Shown: positions 1-8,805, counted from the first letter of the stretch. The stretch is DNA of 64,000 nt from Sphingopyxis sp. YR583 (GCF_900108295.1 NZ_FNWK01000002.1:186001-250000); one strand, 5' to 3'. Made by a program: numbers and translations. The notes: a model not told the origin generated them from the sequence alone.

Positions 1-174
1 GCCGGTTTGCCGACCGGCAGAACGGGTTCAATTTCCGTTCAGCCGATTCCCTCCATTGAAATATCGATACCGGCTGTCTTGCCTTGGCAACGCGACGGGT
101 TTAGCCGCGTTAACGACGCGCGGCCGAACCTGCATGCTTGGGCGAAGGCGGCCGAGTTCAAAGGAGAGATTTCG

Positions 175-1494
175 ATGTTCACCCGTTTCCGCTCGATGCC
201 CGCAACGGCGATGGCCGCCGTGCTGGGTTGCGCGCTGATGGCGACTGCGGCGCCGGCTGCTGCCCAGAAAAAGGAAAAGCCCAAAAAGGAAGAGGCTGCG
301 AAGGGCAAGGATCTGACCGCGAGCAAGGGATTCGCTCCCGCTTTGAAAAAGATGACCGATGCGAACAAGGCCAAGGACGCGGCGACGCTACAGGCAGCTT
401 TGGGCGAAGGTCAGGCGAGCGCGACGACGCCCGACGACAAATATCTCGTCGGATTCTATCAGCTCCAGCTTGGTATCCTGAACAAGGATCAGGCGCTTCA
501 GGGGCTGGGGCTCGATGCGATGCTCGATTCGGGCCTGACCCCGCCTGAAAATCTGGCGGTCTACAACTTCTTCTCAGGCAATTTTGCATACTCCGCAAAG
601 GATTATCCGAAGGCGATCAAACGCCTTGAGGCGGCGCGGGCAGCCGGATCGACCGAAGCGAATATGCCCGTCCTGCTGATGGACAGCTATTTGAGTTCGG
701 GACAGGTCGATCAAGGCATCGCGACGGCAAAAGCGGCGATCGATGCGAGCCGCGCTGCCGGACAGCGCCCGTCGGACGAGCTGTATGTGCGTCCGATCCG
801 GGCATTGCAGGCCGCAAAGCGGAACGACGAGATGCTGGCCCTGATGACGCTGCGTCTGCGCGACTATGGCCAGCCGCAGGTCTGGCGCCAGACCTTGTTC
901 TCGGTCCTTCAGGTTTCGCCGCCTGCAGGAACGCCGAAGGAACAGGAATCGTTCACGCTCGATGTGATGCGCCTGATGCGTGCTGCGGGCGCGATGACGG
1001 AACGCCTCGAATATGACGAATATAGCGCGCTTGCGGCCAGCGACGGCCTGCCCGGCGAAGCGGTCGCGGTGATTCAGGAAGGCGAGCGGAAGAAGGCCTT
1101 CCCCGCAACGGATGCCAAATTGGCCGCCCGTCGCGACGACCAGAAGGCGCGTGCCGGCAACGAAGGGTCGACCATCGTGGCCTATTCGAAACAGGCTTCG
1201 ACGCTCGCCAATCCCAAGACGGCAGGCGCGACCGCCGATGCGCTTGTCGGTTATGGGCATTATACCGATGCGATTCCGCTCTATCAGGCCGCGGCCAAGG
1301 GCGCTGCCGACAAGGATATGTGGACGTACCGCCTCGGCGTTGCGCAGGCCTTGTCGGGTGACAATGCGGCGGCGAAGGCGAGCTTCGGTCAGGTGACGGG
1401 TACGCGCAAGCGGCTGGCCGACCTGTGGGTGGTCAAGCTCGATACACCCGCGTCGGCTCCGGCGGCCGCCCCGGCCGCTCCCGCGACCAACTGA
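175..1494 (+). CDS. secreted tetratricopeptide-like repeat protein
   Basis: 439-residue exported protein of unknown function. The ATG is chosen because AAAGGAGAG lies just upstream and because it opens a clean signal peptide: basic start, hydrophobic run to about residue 26, then APAAAQ with likely cleavage near residue 31. A short Lys/Glu/Ala-rich linker follows. The rest is alpha-helical with TPR-like pairs, for example around YPKAIKRLEAARAAG and later YTDAIPLYQAAAKG near the C-terminus. The tail is Ala/Pro rich. It stands alone and runs into a strong terminator shared with the convergent Lrp gene. Export and repeat character are clear; a role as periplasmic scaffold or assembly factor is only a guess. 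Confidence 0.8.
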   Translation: MFTRFRSMPATAMAAVLGCALMATAAPAAAQKKEKPKKEEAAKGKDLTASKGFAPALKKMTDANKAKDAATLQAALGEGQASATTPDDKYLVGFYQLQLGILNKDQALQGLGLDAMLDSGLTPPENLAVYNFFSGNFAYSAKDYPKAIKRLEAARAAGSTEANMPVLLMDSYLSSGQVDQGIATAKAAIDASRAAGQRPSDELYVRPIRALQAAKRNDEMLALMTLRLRDYGQPQVWRQTLFSVLQVSPPAGTPKEQESFTLDVMRLMRAAGAMTERLEYDEYSALAASDGLPGEAVAVIQEGERKKAFPATDAKLAARRDDQKARAGNEGSTIVAYSKQASTLANPKTAGATADALVGYGHYTDAIPLYQAAAKGAADKDMWTYRLGVAQALSGDNAAAKASFGQVTGTRKRLADLWVVKLDTPASAPAAAPAAPATN

Positions 1495-1512
1495 TCGCGC
1501 GGATCGCAAACG

Positions 1513-1549
1513 AAAAAGGGCGCCATCCCGCGAGGGGTGGCGCCCTTTT
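1513..1549. terminator. bidirectional rho-independent terminator
   Basis: A perfect 8-bp stem (GGGCGCCA at 1518-1525, TGGCGCCC at 1538-1545) is flanked by AAAAA on the left and TTTT on the right, so it can end transcription from both sides. It sits between the convergent secreted repeat protein and the Lrp/AsnC regulator. Confidence 0.85.
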
Positions 1550-1568
1550 CTATGTCCGTCCCAAATTC

Positions 1569-2042
1569 TCAGAGTTCGACTGGAATTCCGGCCAATTGCT
1601 TTGCGGTCCGGATCGTCAGCGACGTCTTCACGCTCGTGACGTTGGGCGCCGATGTCAGATGTGCGGTGAGGAAGGACTGAAAGCTCTGCAAATCGCGCGC
1701 GACGACCTTGAGCAAAAAGTCGATCTCGCCGTTCAGCATGTAGCATTCGCGCACTTCGGCCAGCCCGCCGACATAGTCCTCGAACGCCTTCAAATCCGAT
1801 TCGGCCTGACTGCGCAGGCTGACCATCGCAAAGACGGTAATGCCATAGCCGAGCTTCGATGCGTCGAGGTCAGCGTGATAAGACCGGATCACCCCCGATT
1901 CTTCGAGCGCGCGGACTCGGCGGAGGCATGGAGGAGCCGTCAGTCCCACCATCTGTGCCAGTTCGACATTCGTCATCCGCCCGTTTTTTTGCAGCTCGCC
2001 CAATATCTGCAAATCAATCTGATCGAATTTCTGACTAGCCAT
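1569..2042 (-). CDS. Lrp/AsnC-family transcriptional regulator
   Basis: 157 residues, the usual length of this family. The N-terminal winged helix-turn-helix is plain: FDQIDLQILGELQKNGRMTN, then VELAQMVGLTAPPCLRRVRA. The C-terminal half is the RAM (ligand-binding) domain. The start MASQKFDQ is chosen over an upstream in-frame start 23 codons earlier because it fits family alignments, although the ribosome site is weak. Family members respond to amino acids and often control transport or catabolism and their own gene. It is divergent from a histidine kinase gene, and the 151-bp region between them is AT-rich with a palindrome. The ligand cannot be told from sequence. Confidence 0.9.
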   Translation of the reverse strand: MASQKFDQIDLQILGELQKNGRMTNVELAQMVGLTAPPCLRRVRALEESGVIRSYHADLDASKLGYGITVFAMVSLRSQAESDLKAFEDYVGGLAEVRECYMLNGEIDFLLKVVARDLQSFQSFLTAHLTSAPNVTSVKTSLTIRTAKQLAGIPVEL

Positions 2043-2164
2043 CGTTGAAACATCCGTTTTCCAAAACTGTGGAGACCATAATAATATTTCAGGCGATTGC
2101 AATTGTCCCACAATGCGACGCGGAAGGTTAAGGCACTTTCATGACCGGGTGATTCACGCTAGCC

Positions 2165-2182
2165 GGTAAGCATATGCTAACC
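2165..2182. promoter_or_regulatory. 18-bp palindrome before the histidine kinase
   Basis: The sequence is palindromic over 18 bp (GGTaAGCAT/ATGCTaACC) with one mismatched pair. It ends 11 bases before the proposed GTG start of the kinase gene, in the region divergent from the Lrp regulator. It could be an operator; whether Lrp or another protein binds it is unknown. Confidence 0.4.
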
Positions 2183-2193
2183 AACGACCGAGG

Positions 2194-3852
2194 GTGTGGG
2201 GCTCAATTCGCGTGACTGCTGACTCGATGATTGCGACCATCTTGCGCCAGGCGCCTGCGGATCGCCGTGCGAGTATCACGGCGTGGCGGCAACTCTCCGA
2301 TATTCTGGCGCAGCGCGGCAATCAACTGGATGATGACGATATTCGTCGCAGCCTGCATGCGCTCGCGGTGTTGAGACCGCGCATTCCCGAAGCCGTGCGG
2401 CGCGACTGCGCGCGGGCGATCGCGCGTCATGGGCGTTTCGCCCCGCTCGTCGCGCTTTATGCCAATGATGTTCCGGCGGTGTCGGCAACGATGCTGCGCG
2501 ACGCGCGCCTTGCCGAAGCCGACTGGCTGGCGGTGCTGCCGGCGACGAACGCGATGGCGCGATCGGTATTAGCTAGCCGCTCCGATCTTCCGGGCGGCGT
2601 ATATCGCGCCCTTGCCAGCCTTGGCGCGGCATCGGTGGCTTTGCCGCAGCCGCAGATCCCGGCGGCCGACGAGGTGACACTCCCGCCGAAATCGACCTCC
2701 GAGCCCGCGACCGAGAGCCATCCCAGCCAGATCAGCGAACTTGTTCGCCGGATCGACAAATATCAATCGACACGCACGCAGCCCGCTCACTCGCTGACGC
2801 CGCGGGCGGCTTTCCTGTTCGAAACGGGCCCCGACGGCGTGATCCACTGGGCCGAAGGCGTGACGCGCGGCGCGGTGATCGGCCTGTCGATCGCCGATGC
2901 GGCTTTTGGCGGCGAGCCCGGGACCGATGGCGTCGCTGCGGGCGCTTTTCGCCAACGGGCCGAAATCATCAACGCGCGCATGCTTCTGGAAGGGACGCCC
3001 GCCGATGCCGGCGAATGGCGCTTTTCCGCATTGCCCTGGTTCGACCCGGCGACGGGACAGTTTCGCGGCTATCGCGCGAGCGCGCGGCGCCCGCACCGCA
3101 ACGAAACGCCCTATGGGCGACCCGCAGCGGAAGATTCGGGCGATTCGATCCGCCAGTTGATCCACGAACTTCGCAGCCCGTTGAACGCTATTTCCGGTTT
3201 TGCGCAGATCATCTCGGGACAGATGTTCGGGCCGGTCAGTCATAATTACCGGGCGATGGCCGAAAAGATCGTGGCCGATGCCGCGTCCGTGCAAGCGATC
3301 ATCGACGACCTGGAAACCGCGGCGCGAAGCGGATCGGACAATATTGACGTATCGCCCGAAGGGGTCGTCGATATCGATGCGATCGTAAAGCAGGTGGAAG
3401 GCGATCTCGCGTCGCTCCTCGTCGATCAGCGCGTCGACCTCAGTATCTCGCGGGTCGGAGGGCCGTTCTTCGGCCCTGCTAGCGATGCCAATGTGCGGCG
3501 CATGGTCGGCCGCTTGCTCACGGCATTGGTCGATGTATCCGAACCGGGGGCAATCCTTGTCGGGCAATTGGTGCTGGAATCGCCGCACGACGATATGCTC
3601 CAGTTGCGGATCGTGCGCCCCGCGACGATCCGCTTCGCGACGGCAGCCGATCTGCTCGATCCGGGGTTCAGTCCCGAAGGCGAAGCTCCCGGCGCCGCCG
3701 TACTCAGCCTCGGTTTCTCGCTCCGCCTTGTCGACAGCCTCGCGCGGGCGAGCGGTGGACGCCTCGATATCGGGCATAACGCCTTGACCTTGCACCTGCC
3801 CTCCGCCAACTCAAAGGCCGAAGTCGAGCTGGAAGCCCAGCAAGGCGAATAG
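2194..3852 (+). CDS. DUF2336-like / histidine kinase fusion with divergent ATPase domain
   Basis: 552 residues if the GTG is used; GTG at 2212 and ATG at 2227 are alternatives and none has a good ribosome site. The N-terminal 150 residues are helical repeats resembling DUF2336 (ANDVPAVSATMLRDARLAEA and following). A PAS-like segment starts near FLFETGPDGVIHWAEG. A clear HisKA dimerisation helix follows with H-box HELRSPLNAISGF, phospho-acceptor His about residue 324. The C-terminal HATPase region is poorly conserved: no obvious N-box Asn or DxGxG, only a weak G2-like GFSLRLVDSLARASGG. No transmembrane segment, so cytoplasmic. The deacetylase gene begins 36 bases downstream and is probably co-transcribed. 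It may be a weak kinase or a phosphotransfer protein. Confidence 0.75.
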   Translation: MWGSIRVTADSMIATILRQAPADRRASITAWRQLSDILAQRGNQLDDDDIRRSLHALAVLRPRIPEAVRRDCARAIARHGRFAPLVALYANDVPAVSATMLRDARLAEADWLAVLPATNAMARSVLASRSDLPGGVYRALASLGAASVALPQPQIPAADEVTLPPKSTSEPATESHPSQISELVRRIDKYQSTRTQPAHSLTPRAAFLFETGPDGVIHWAEGVTRGAVIGLSIADAAFGGEPGTDGVAAGAFRQRAEIINARMLLEGTPADAGEWRFSALPWFDPATGQFRGYRASARRPHRNETPYGRPAAEDSGDSIRQLIHELRSPLNAISGFAQIISGQMFGPVSHNYRAMAEKIVADAASVQAIIDDLETAARSGSDNIDVSPEGVVDIDAIVKQVEGDLASLLVDQRVDLSISRVGGPFFGPASDANVRRMVGRLLTALVDVSEPGAILVGQLVLESPHDDMLQLRIVRPATIRFATAADLLDPGFSPEGEAPGAAVLSLGFSLRLVDSLARASGGRLDIGHNALTLHLPSANSKAEVELEAQQGE

Positions 3853-3888
3853 GCCGCCGGTCGGCTGGCCTTCGGGGCAAAGGGACGC

Positions 3889-4914
3889 ATGGTGCAGCCT
3901 GCGGGGAATTTTTTTGCATATCCGGCCGCATCGGACGTGATTACGCTGGAAGCGGGCGAACGGTCCCGCTTCTGGGTCACGATCGATACCGAGGAGGATT
4001 TCGACTGGGAGGCGCCCTTTGCGCGCACGGGCTATCGCCTCGCATCGGTTCCCGCGCTTGCCGAATGTCAGGACTATTTCGAACGCGCCGCCGTTCGGCC
4101 CATCTACCTTGTCGACTGGCCGATCGTTGCCGATGACCGTGCGGTAGCCATCCTGCGTGCGGCGCAAGACGGTGGCCGCTGCGAAATCGGCGCGCAGCTT
4201 CATCCCTGGGTGACGCCGCCGCACGATGAAGAGGTGAATGAGCGCAACAGCTACACCGGAAACCTGCCCGAGGCTCTACAGCGCGCGAAAATGACGGCGC
4301 TCCGCGACGCGATCCGCGATCGCTTCGGCATCGCGCCCACGGTCTATCGTGCGGGACGTTACGGACTGGGCCCCGATAGCGCGGAGATGCTCGCCGAACT
4401 GGGGTTCCGCTGCGATACGTCGGTCCGTAGCGGGTTCGATTATCGCGCGGGATATGGGCCCGACTATCGCAACGCGCCATTGCATCCCTGGTGGGTTCGC
4501 ACCGGACAGGGGGCCGTGCTCGAAATGCCGGTCACAACGGTCTTCGATGGTTGGCTCGGCGGTGCAGGTCGCGGCATCTACCACCGGATCGCGCGTAGCG
4601 GTACGTTTGCCGGTGCTGCGCTCGCCCGTCTGGGGCTTGTCGAGCGGATCGCGCTGACGCCCGAAGGTATTCCGGCCGAGCGAGCCTGCAAAGCGATCGA
4701 TCTGGCGGTCGCGGCGCGGCTGCCGATCCTCAACTTCTCGTTTCACTCGCCATCGCTGCAGCCCGGAAATACCCCCTATGTCCGCAGCGGCGAGGATCTC
4801 TACACCTTCTACCGCTGGTGGGACATCGTGCTCGATCATCTGGCGCGTCGCGGCGTCGAAGCAACCAGCGCGGCCGAAATATTGGCGATGGCCAGGCGAA
4901 AAACTCCTTCCTGA
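3889..4914 (+). CDS. polysaccharide deacetylase-like (WalW-type) protein
   Basis: 341 residues, NodB-like fold by motif. The metal-site segment is TIDTEEDFDWE (Asp33 candidate base), the first His is in GAQLHPW (His105), and YRAGRYGLGP is the usual later motif. No signal peptide is visible, so it would act in the cytoplasm or on a membrane-bound sugar. The nearest name known to me for this subfamily is WalW, found in sphingomonads next to sensor kinases and polysaccharide genes. It likely forms an operon with the preceding kinase. The substrate (capsule, lipid-linked sugar or other acetylated sugar) cannot be read from the sequence. Confidence 0.7.
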   Translation: MVQPAGNFFAYPAASDVITLEAGERSRFWVTIDTEEDFDWEAPFARTGYRLASVPALAECQDYFERAAVRPIYLVDWPIVADDRAVAILRAAQDGGRCEIGAQLHPWVTPPHDEEVNERNSYTGNLPEALQRAKMTALRDAIRDRFGIAPTVYRAGRYGLGPDSAEMLAELGFRCDTSVRSGFDYRAGYGPDYRNAPLHPWWVRTGQGAVLEMPVTTVFDGWLGGAGRGIYHRIARSGTFAGAALARLGLVERIALTPEGIPAERACKAIDLAVAARLPILNFSFHSPSLQPGNTPYVRSGEDLYTFYRWWDIVLDHLARRGVEATSAAEILAMARRKTPS

Positions 4915-4994
4915 CCCAGCGCCTGATCGTTGGCGCTTGCCAATGCGCCGCCGCGTCCGCTATCGCCCGCACACCCCCTTCCGGGTTGAAAAGG

Positions 4995-5070
4995 GGGCCT
5001 GTAGCTCAACGGTTAGAGCTGGCCGCTCATAACGGCTAGGTTGCGGGTTCGAGTCCTGCCGGGCCCACCA
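4995..5070 (+). tRNA. tRNA-Ile2 (anticodon CAU)
   Basis: Full 76-nt cloverleaf with encoded CCA. Acceptor stem GGGCCUG/CGGGCCC, D-stem GCUC/GAGC, anticodon loop CUCAUAA with CAT at 5028-5030, TpsiC loop in GGGTTCGAGTCC. The anticodon alone suits elongator Met or Ile2. Pairs C4-G69 and C5-G68 are the determinants E. coli TilS uses to convert C34 to lysidine, which favours Ile2 (reads AUA). A short C5T2/A2G5 hairpin (4974-4997) overlaps its first three bases. Confidence 0.85.
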
Positions 5071-5138
5071 TTTTCCTGCCATTTCCCTTGCAAATCGAAA
5101 TCGATACCTCTTCACTGCGGGCATAGAAGGAGAGGGAC

Positions 5139-6614
5139 ATGGGGAAGCGGCGGACGATCTTTCTTGGCGGCCTGGCGATTGTGGCGCTGATCGCGGGAAC
5201 GGTGGCGGTACGGACCGCAACATTTGCGCCAGAGAATATCGCCGATGGCAGCGATATCCGGCTTGCCGCTATCCCGTCCTACGATCTCGACGCGGCGGTC
5301 GGACATCTGAGCGCGGCTGCCCAGATCAAGACGATTTCGCATCAGGATCCGGCTCAGAACGATATCGCCGAATGGGACCGCCTGCATATTTGGCTCGCGG
5401 CGACCTATCCCGCGACGCACCGGGTCATGGCGCGCACGATCCTGCCGAACCGGACGCTTGTCTATCACTGGCCGGGCAGTGACGCGTCGCTCGCGCCGAT
5501 CATCGTCATGGCGCATCAGGATGTCGTGCCGGTCACCGAAGGGACCGAAGGCGACTGGAAATACCCGCCCTTTGCAGGGACGATCGCCGAAAAGGCGGTA
5601 TGGGGCCGCGGAACGGTGGATGACAAGGGCTCGCTCATCGGCCTTTTCGAAGCGATAGAGGCGCTGGCCGCTAACGGCTTCAAGCCCAAGCGCGGCGTCT
5701 ATCTCGTGTCGGGGCATGACGAGGAAGCGGGCGGATCGGGCGCTGTCGCCGCAGCCGCCAAGCTGAAAGCAGAGGGCGTGCGCGCGCTCTACACGCTCGA
5801 CGAAGGCAGCGTCGTGCTGCGCGACACGCCGGTGATCGACGGGCCCGCCATCCTGATCGGCATCGCCGAGAAAGGCTATGCGACGCTCAAGGTCACTGCC
5901 AACGCACCCGGCGGCCACAGTTCGATGCCACCCGCCGAAACCGGCGTGACGACGCTGGCGCGCGCGGTGCTGGCGATAACCGACAGCCCGTTCCCGATCG
6001 AGATGCGAGGACCGGGAGCGGCGATGGTCGAGGCGCTTGCCGCGCACAAGGGCGGTACGACGAAGCTGGGGGTCGCGAACCAGTGGCTGCTCGGATCGCT
6101 GGTCAGGAAACAGCTCTCGGCGTCGCCCTCATCGGCGGCGGCGTTCCATACGACGATCGCGCCGACGATGCTCGAGGGCAGTCCCAAGGAGAATGTCCTC
6201 CCGCAATCGGCTAGTGCGCTCATCAACTATCGCATCGCGCCGTGGAACAGCTCGGCCGATGTGATGGCGCGCGCGAAGGCGGCGGTCGGCGACGCGCCTG
6301 TCGAACTCAGCTGGGTGAAACCGCCCAACGAGCCGTCGCGCGTCTCGTCGAGCAGCTCGCAAGGTTGGAAATATGTCGTTGCCGCGGCCCGCGCCGACGC
6401 ACCCGACGCGGTCGTTGCCCCCTATCTGGTCGTCGCCGCCACCGACAGCCGCAGTATGGAGCCGATTTCGGAGGATGTGTATCGCTTCATGCCGATGCAC
6501 TTCACGCTGAAGGAAACCGCGATGATCCACGGAACCAACGAGCATATGACGATCGACAGCTTCAAGCGCATGATCGATTTCTATGCGCGGTTGATCGCGA
6601 CATCCGCTGGCTGA
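5139..6614 (+). CDS. M20-family zinc carboxypeptidase, membrane-anchored or secreted
   Basis: 491 residues. GAAGGAGAGGG precedes the ATG. The N-terminus (MGKRRTIFLGGLAIVALIAG) is a signal anchor or uncleaved signal. Zinc-site motifs of the M20 family follow in order: MAHQDVVPV, WGRGTVDDKGS (bridging Asp) and GHDEEAGG (catalytic Glu). The lid domain with GGHSSMPP comes next, and the last His lies near HGTNEH. Layout is close to the PM20D1/carboxypeptidase S group, which cleave or form N-acyl amino acids and small peptides. It is flanked by two tRNA genes on different strands and appears to be a single-gene unit. Confidence 0.88.
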   Translation: MGKRRTIFLGGLAIVALIAGTVAVRTATFAPENIADGSDIRLAAIPSYDLDAAVGHLSAAAQIKTISHQDPAQNDIAEWDRLHIWLAATYPATHRVMARTILPNRTLVYHWPGSDASLAPIIVMAHQDVVPVTEGTEGDWKYPPFAGTIAEKAVWGRGTVDDKGSLIGLFEAIEALAANGFKPKRGVYLVSGHDEEAGGSGAVAAAAKLKAEGVRALYTLDEGSVVLRDTPVIDGPAILIGIAEKGYATLKVTANAPGGHSSMPPAETGVTTLARAVLAITDSPFPIEMRGPGAAMVEALAAHKGGTTKLGVANQWLLGSLVRKQLSASPSSAAAFHTTIAPTMLEGSPKENVLPQSASALINYRIAPWNSSADVMARAKAAVGDAPVELSWVKPPNEPSRVSSSSSQGWKYVVAAARADAPDAVVAPYLVVAATDSRSMEPISEDVYRFMPMHFTLKETAMIHGTNEHMTIDSFKRMIDFYARLIATSAG

Positions 6615-6631
6615 TGATTTTGGGAAGATAG

Positions 6632-6708
<77 letters not shown>

Positions 6709-6784
6709 ACTACTGCCCCGCGCCTTAGACAGGGTGGGAGCGCAAGTCTATCCCGCCTGAACGCGTTCGACGAAAAAGGCAGGC

Positions 6785-6819
6785 AAAGAAAAAGGCGGCC
6801 TTCCCGAAGGAAGACCGCC
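6785..6819 (-). terminator. rho-independent terminator of the Ala-rich lipoprotein
   Basis: Minus-strand hairpin: GGCGG and CTTCC arms (6794-6804) pair with 6809-6819 around a 4-base loop, one mismatch, then a T-rich tract (TTTTTCTTT on the minus strand, 6793-6785). It lies 38 bases after the lipoprotein stop. Confidence 0.85.
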
Positions 6820-6857
6820 CGTTTCTAGTTTCAGTCAACGCCCCGAAGGGCTGCGAC

Positions 6858-7145
6858 TTACTTCTTTTCTTCAGCCGGAGCAGCAGCGGCCGGAGCAGCA
6901 GCGGCGTCAGCCGGAGCGGCCGGGGCAGCAGCGGCGTCAGCCGGAGCAGCAGCTTCAGCGCCGGCAGCGGCAGCGTCGGCACCAGCAGCAGCGGCTTCAG
7001 CGCCGGCAGCAGCGGCATCGGCGCCTTCTTCAGCAACCGCTTCAGCGGCCGGAGCTTCGGTGGTGGCTTCTTCAGCAGCCTTTTCACCGCAAGCGGCGAG
7101 GGCGAACATGCTGGCAGCAACGGCGATAGCAGCAAACTTCTTCAT
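6858..7145 (-). CDS. small alanine-rich low-complexity lipoprotein
   Basis: 95 residues, over half of them alanine. Signal peptide MKKFAAIAVAASMFALAAC has a lipobox ending at Cys19, so the protein should be lipid-anchored. The mature part is a run of near-repeats (AGADAAAAG, AGAEAAA, PADAAAAPA) with interspersed Glu/Asp and a short EEKK end. AGGGAG lies upstream at good distance. A sigma70-like promoter candidate and a strong terminator make it a tidy single-gene unit, suggesting high expression. No domain is recognisable; a spacer or cell-envelope filler role is speculative. Confidence 0.8.
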   Translation of the reverse strand: MKKFAAIAVAASMFALAACGEKAAEEATTEAPAAEAVAEEGADAAAAGAEAAAAGADAAAAGAEAAAPADAAAAPAAPADAAAAPAAAAPAEEKK

Positions 7146-7209
7146 GATGTGTGGGCTCCCTAAAATGCCTTAACGCGTCCGGGAAAACTTCCCGTACCGC
7201 GAGCCGCGG

Positions 7210-7237
7210 GATTTAGCCGTTCCGCATGAATCGTCAA
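7210..7237 (-). promoter_or_regulatory. candidate promoter of the Ala-rich lipoprotein
   Basis: On the minus strand TTGACG (7237-7232) is followed after 16 bases by TAAATC (7215-7210), a fair -35/-10 pair. The start of transcription would be near 7203, giving a leader of about 58 bases that includes a small CGGGAA/TTCCCG hairpin. Confidence 0.45.
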
Positions 7238-7291
7238 CAAAAATAATTGAGATGGCCGGGGCGCACGGGATTCTGTCATTTCTCCGTCATA

Positions 7292-8677
7292 CTAAGGAAG
7301 CTCTTCGTTCGTGCTGTTCGCCAGAATCGCCAGAGTCGCGGCCCAAACCGTCACATTTTGTCGCAATTGCACGGGGTCGATCTTGTCGAGTGTGTCGTCT
7401 GGCGTGTGGTGGATGTCGAAATAACGTGTCCCATCCTGCGCCAGATCGACTGCCGGAACCCCTGCCTGCACGAGCGCGCCGATATCGGCGCCGCCGTTCG
7501 CCGGCTGCTTGCCGCGCACGACGCCGAACGGCATCAGCGCGGCCGCAATCCGGTCGCCCAGTGCCTTGGCGCTGTCGGGCAGCTTGAAATCGACGCGCCA
7601 CACCCGGTCCGCTCCGAAGTCGGATTCGAGCGCGACGGCGTGTTTCGCTTTGCCGTGCGCGTCGAAATAGGCTTTGCCGCCGAAAACGCCGACCTCCTCG
7701 GCGCCCGCCCACAAGATACGTATCGTGCGGCGCGGTTGGCCCGCGCTCATCACATGCTTCGCTGCCGCGGTGATAATCCCACAGCCGGCAGCGTCGTCGA
7801 TCGCCCCGGTACCAAGATCCCAACTGTCGAGATGGCAGGCGACGATGACCGGGCTGGCGGCCGGGTCGCTACCGGGCACTTCGGCGATGACATTGCCTGA
7901 GCGCTGCTGCCCGAGGTTCCGCGGCGTCAGGAGCAGTTTCAACCGAAGCGGCGCGGTAGCCCGGCTCGCCTCGACGCGTTTCCATTGCCGTACCAGCTGA
8001 TCGGCGTCGGGATTGGAAACCGCGCCGGCGGGGATCGGCTTGACGCCCGCCTCGAAATTGGTGCCGCCGGTGTGCGGATTGCGGTGGCTGTCGGTTCCGA
8101 TCGAGCGGATCACGACCGCGATCGCGCCTTTCTTTGCTGCGACATTCGCGCCGGTGAATCGCGCGCGGCCATATTGGCCATAGCCGCTGCCGTCCTGCGC
8201 GGCTTTCATCTGATGATCGATAAAGACGATCTTGCCTTTCACGAGATCGTCCGGCGCCGCGACGAGCGCATCATAGCTCGCGAAATAGACGACATCGCCC
8301 TCCAGCCCCTTGGGGCCCGTCGAGGCGCTGTTGCCGAGCGCGGCGATGTGAAGCTTCTGCGGCTGGAACGGGCTGATCAGCGACGCCTCTTCGATGCCGC
8401 GCACCCATGTCGGCATCATGAAGGGCTCCTCGCGCACATTCTGGAACCCCATTTCGGTCAGCCGCTTGACGCCCCAGCGCCGGGCCGCCGCCTCGGCTTC
8501 GGTCGCCGCCTGCCGCGGGCCGATTTCGGTTGTCAGCCCTTCGGTGATCGCCCAAGCCGGATCGTCGCCCTGCTGCGCCAGTTCGGCGGCGCTCGGAGCG
8601 GTCTCGGCCGACGTGGCGGTTGAGAGGAGGAGCGCGGCGATCCCGGCGAGGCCGGTGGGAGCGTGGGGGATTTTCAT
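7292..8677 (-). CDS. secreted M28-family zinc aminopeptidase
   Basis: 461 residues from the ATG of MKIPHAPTGLAG, which opens a signal peptide ending near TATSAETA; an in-frame start 20 codons upstream would spoil it. A protease-associated (PA) segment (around GLEGDVVYFASYDALVAAP) is inserted before the catalytic domain. M28 metal and catalytic motifs are seen: CHLDSWDLGTGAIDDAAGCG, WAGAEEVGVFGG (Glu pair), ESDFGADRVW and DIHHTPDDT. The family removes N-terminal amino acids or dipeptides in the periplasm. It is divergent from ettA and alone on its strand. Confidence 0.9.
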   Translation of the reverse strand: MKIPHAPTGLAGIAALLLSTATSAETAPSAAELAQQGDDPAWAITEGLTTEIGPRQAATEAEAAARRWGVKRLTEMGFQNVREEPFMMPTWVRGIEEASLISPFQPQKLHIAALGNSASTGPKGLEGDVVYFASYDALVAAPDDLVKGKIVFIDHQMKAAQDGSGYGQYGRARFTGANVAAKKGAIAVVIRSIGTDSHRNPHTGGTNFEAGVKPIPAGAVSNPDADQLVRQWKRVEASRATAPLRLKLLLTPRNLGQQRSGNVIAEVPGSDPAASPVIVACHLDSWDLGTGAIDDAAGCGIITAAAKHVMSAGQPRRTIRILWAGAEEVGVFGGKAYFDAHGKAKHAVALESDFGADRVWRVDFKLPDSAKALGDRIAAALMPFGVVRGKQPANGGADIGALVQAGVPAVDLAQDGTRYFDIHHTPDDTLDKIDPVQLRQNVTVWAATLAILANSTNEELP

Positions 8678-8805
8678 GCTGCTTTCGTAACGGCGTGCCT
8701 TGCGCGCGCAAGCGCCGATTGCCAAGTTCGCGCCCATTCGCTAACCGGCGGCCAACATTTCTCCCGGCCGCCCCGCGCGGCCCAGCCGATACCGGAGCAT
8801 ATCCC

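Noticed and set aside
574..1746. 390-codon minus-strand frame across the secreted repeat protein and Lrp genes
   Set aside because: Antisense shadow; it crosses the terminator and overlaps two convincing genes.
4974..4997. C5T2/A2G5 hairpin as a terminator before tRNA-Ile2
   Set aside because: It overlaps the first tRNA bases and has no T-run; may be chance from the acceptor G-run.
4995..5070. Elongator tRNA-Met
   Set aside because: Anticodon CAU fits, but C4-G69 and C5-G68 match the lysidine-tRNA-Ile2 determinants.
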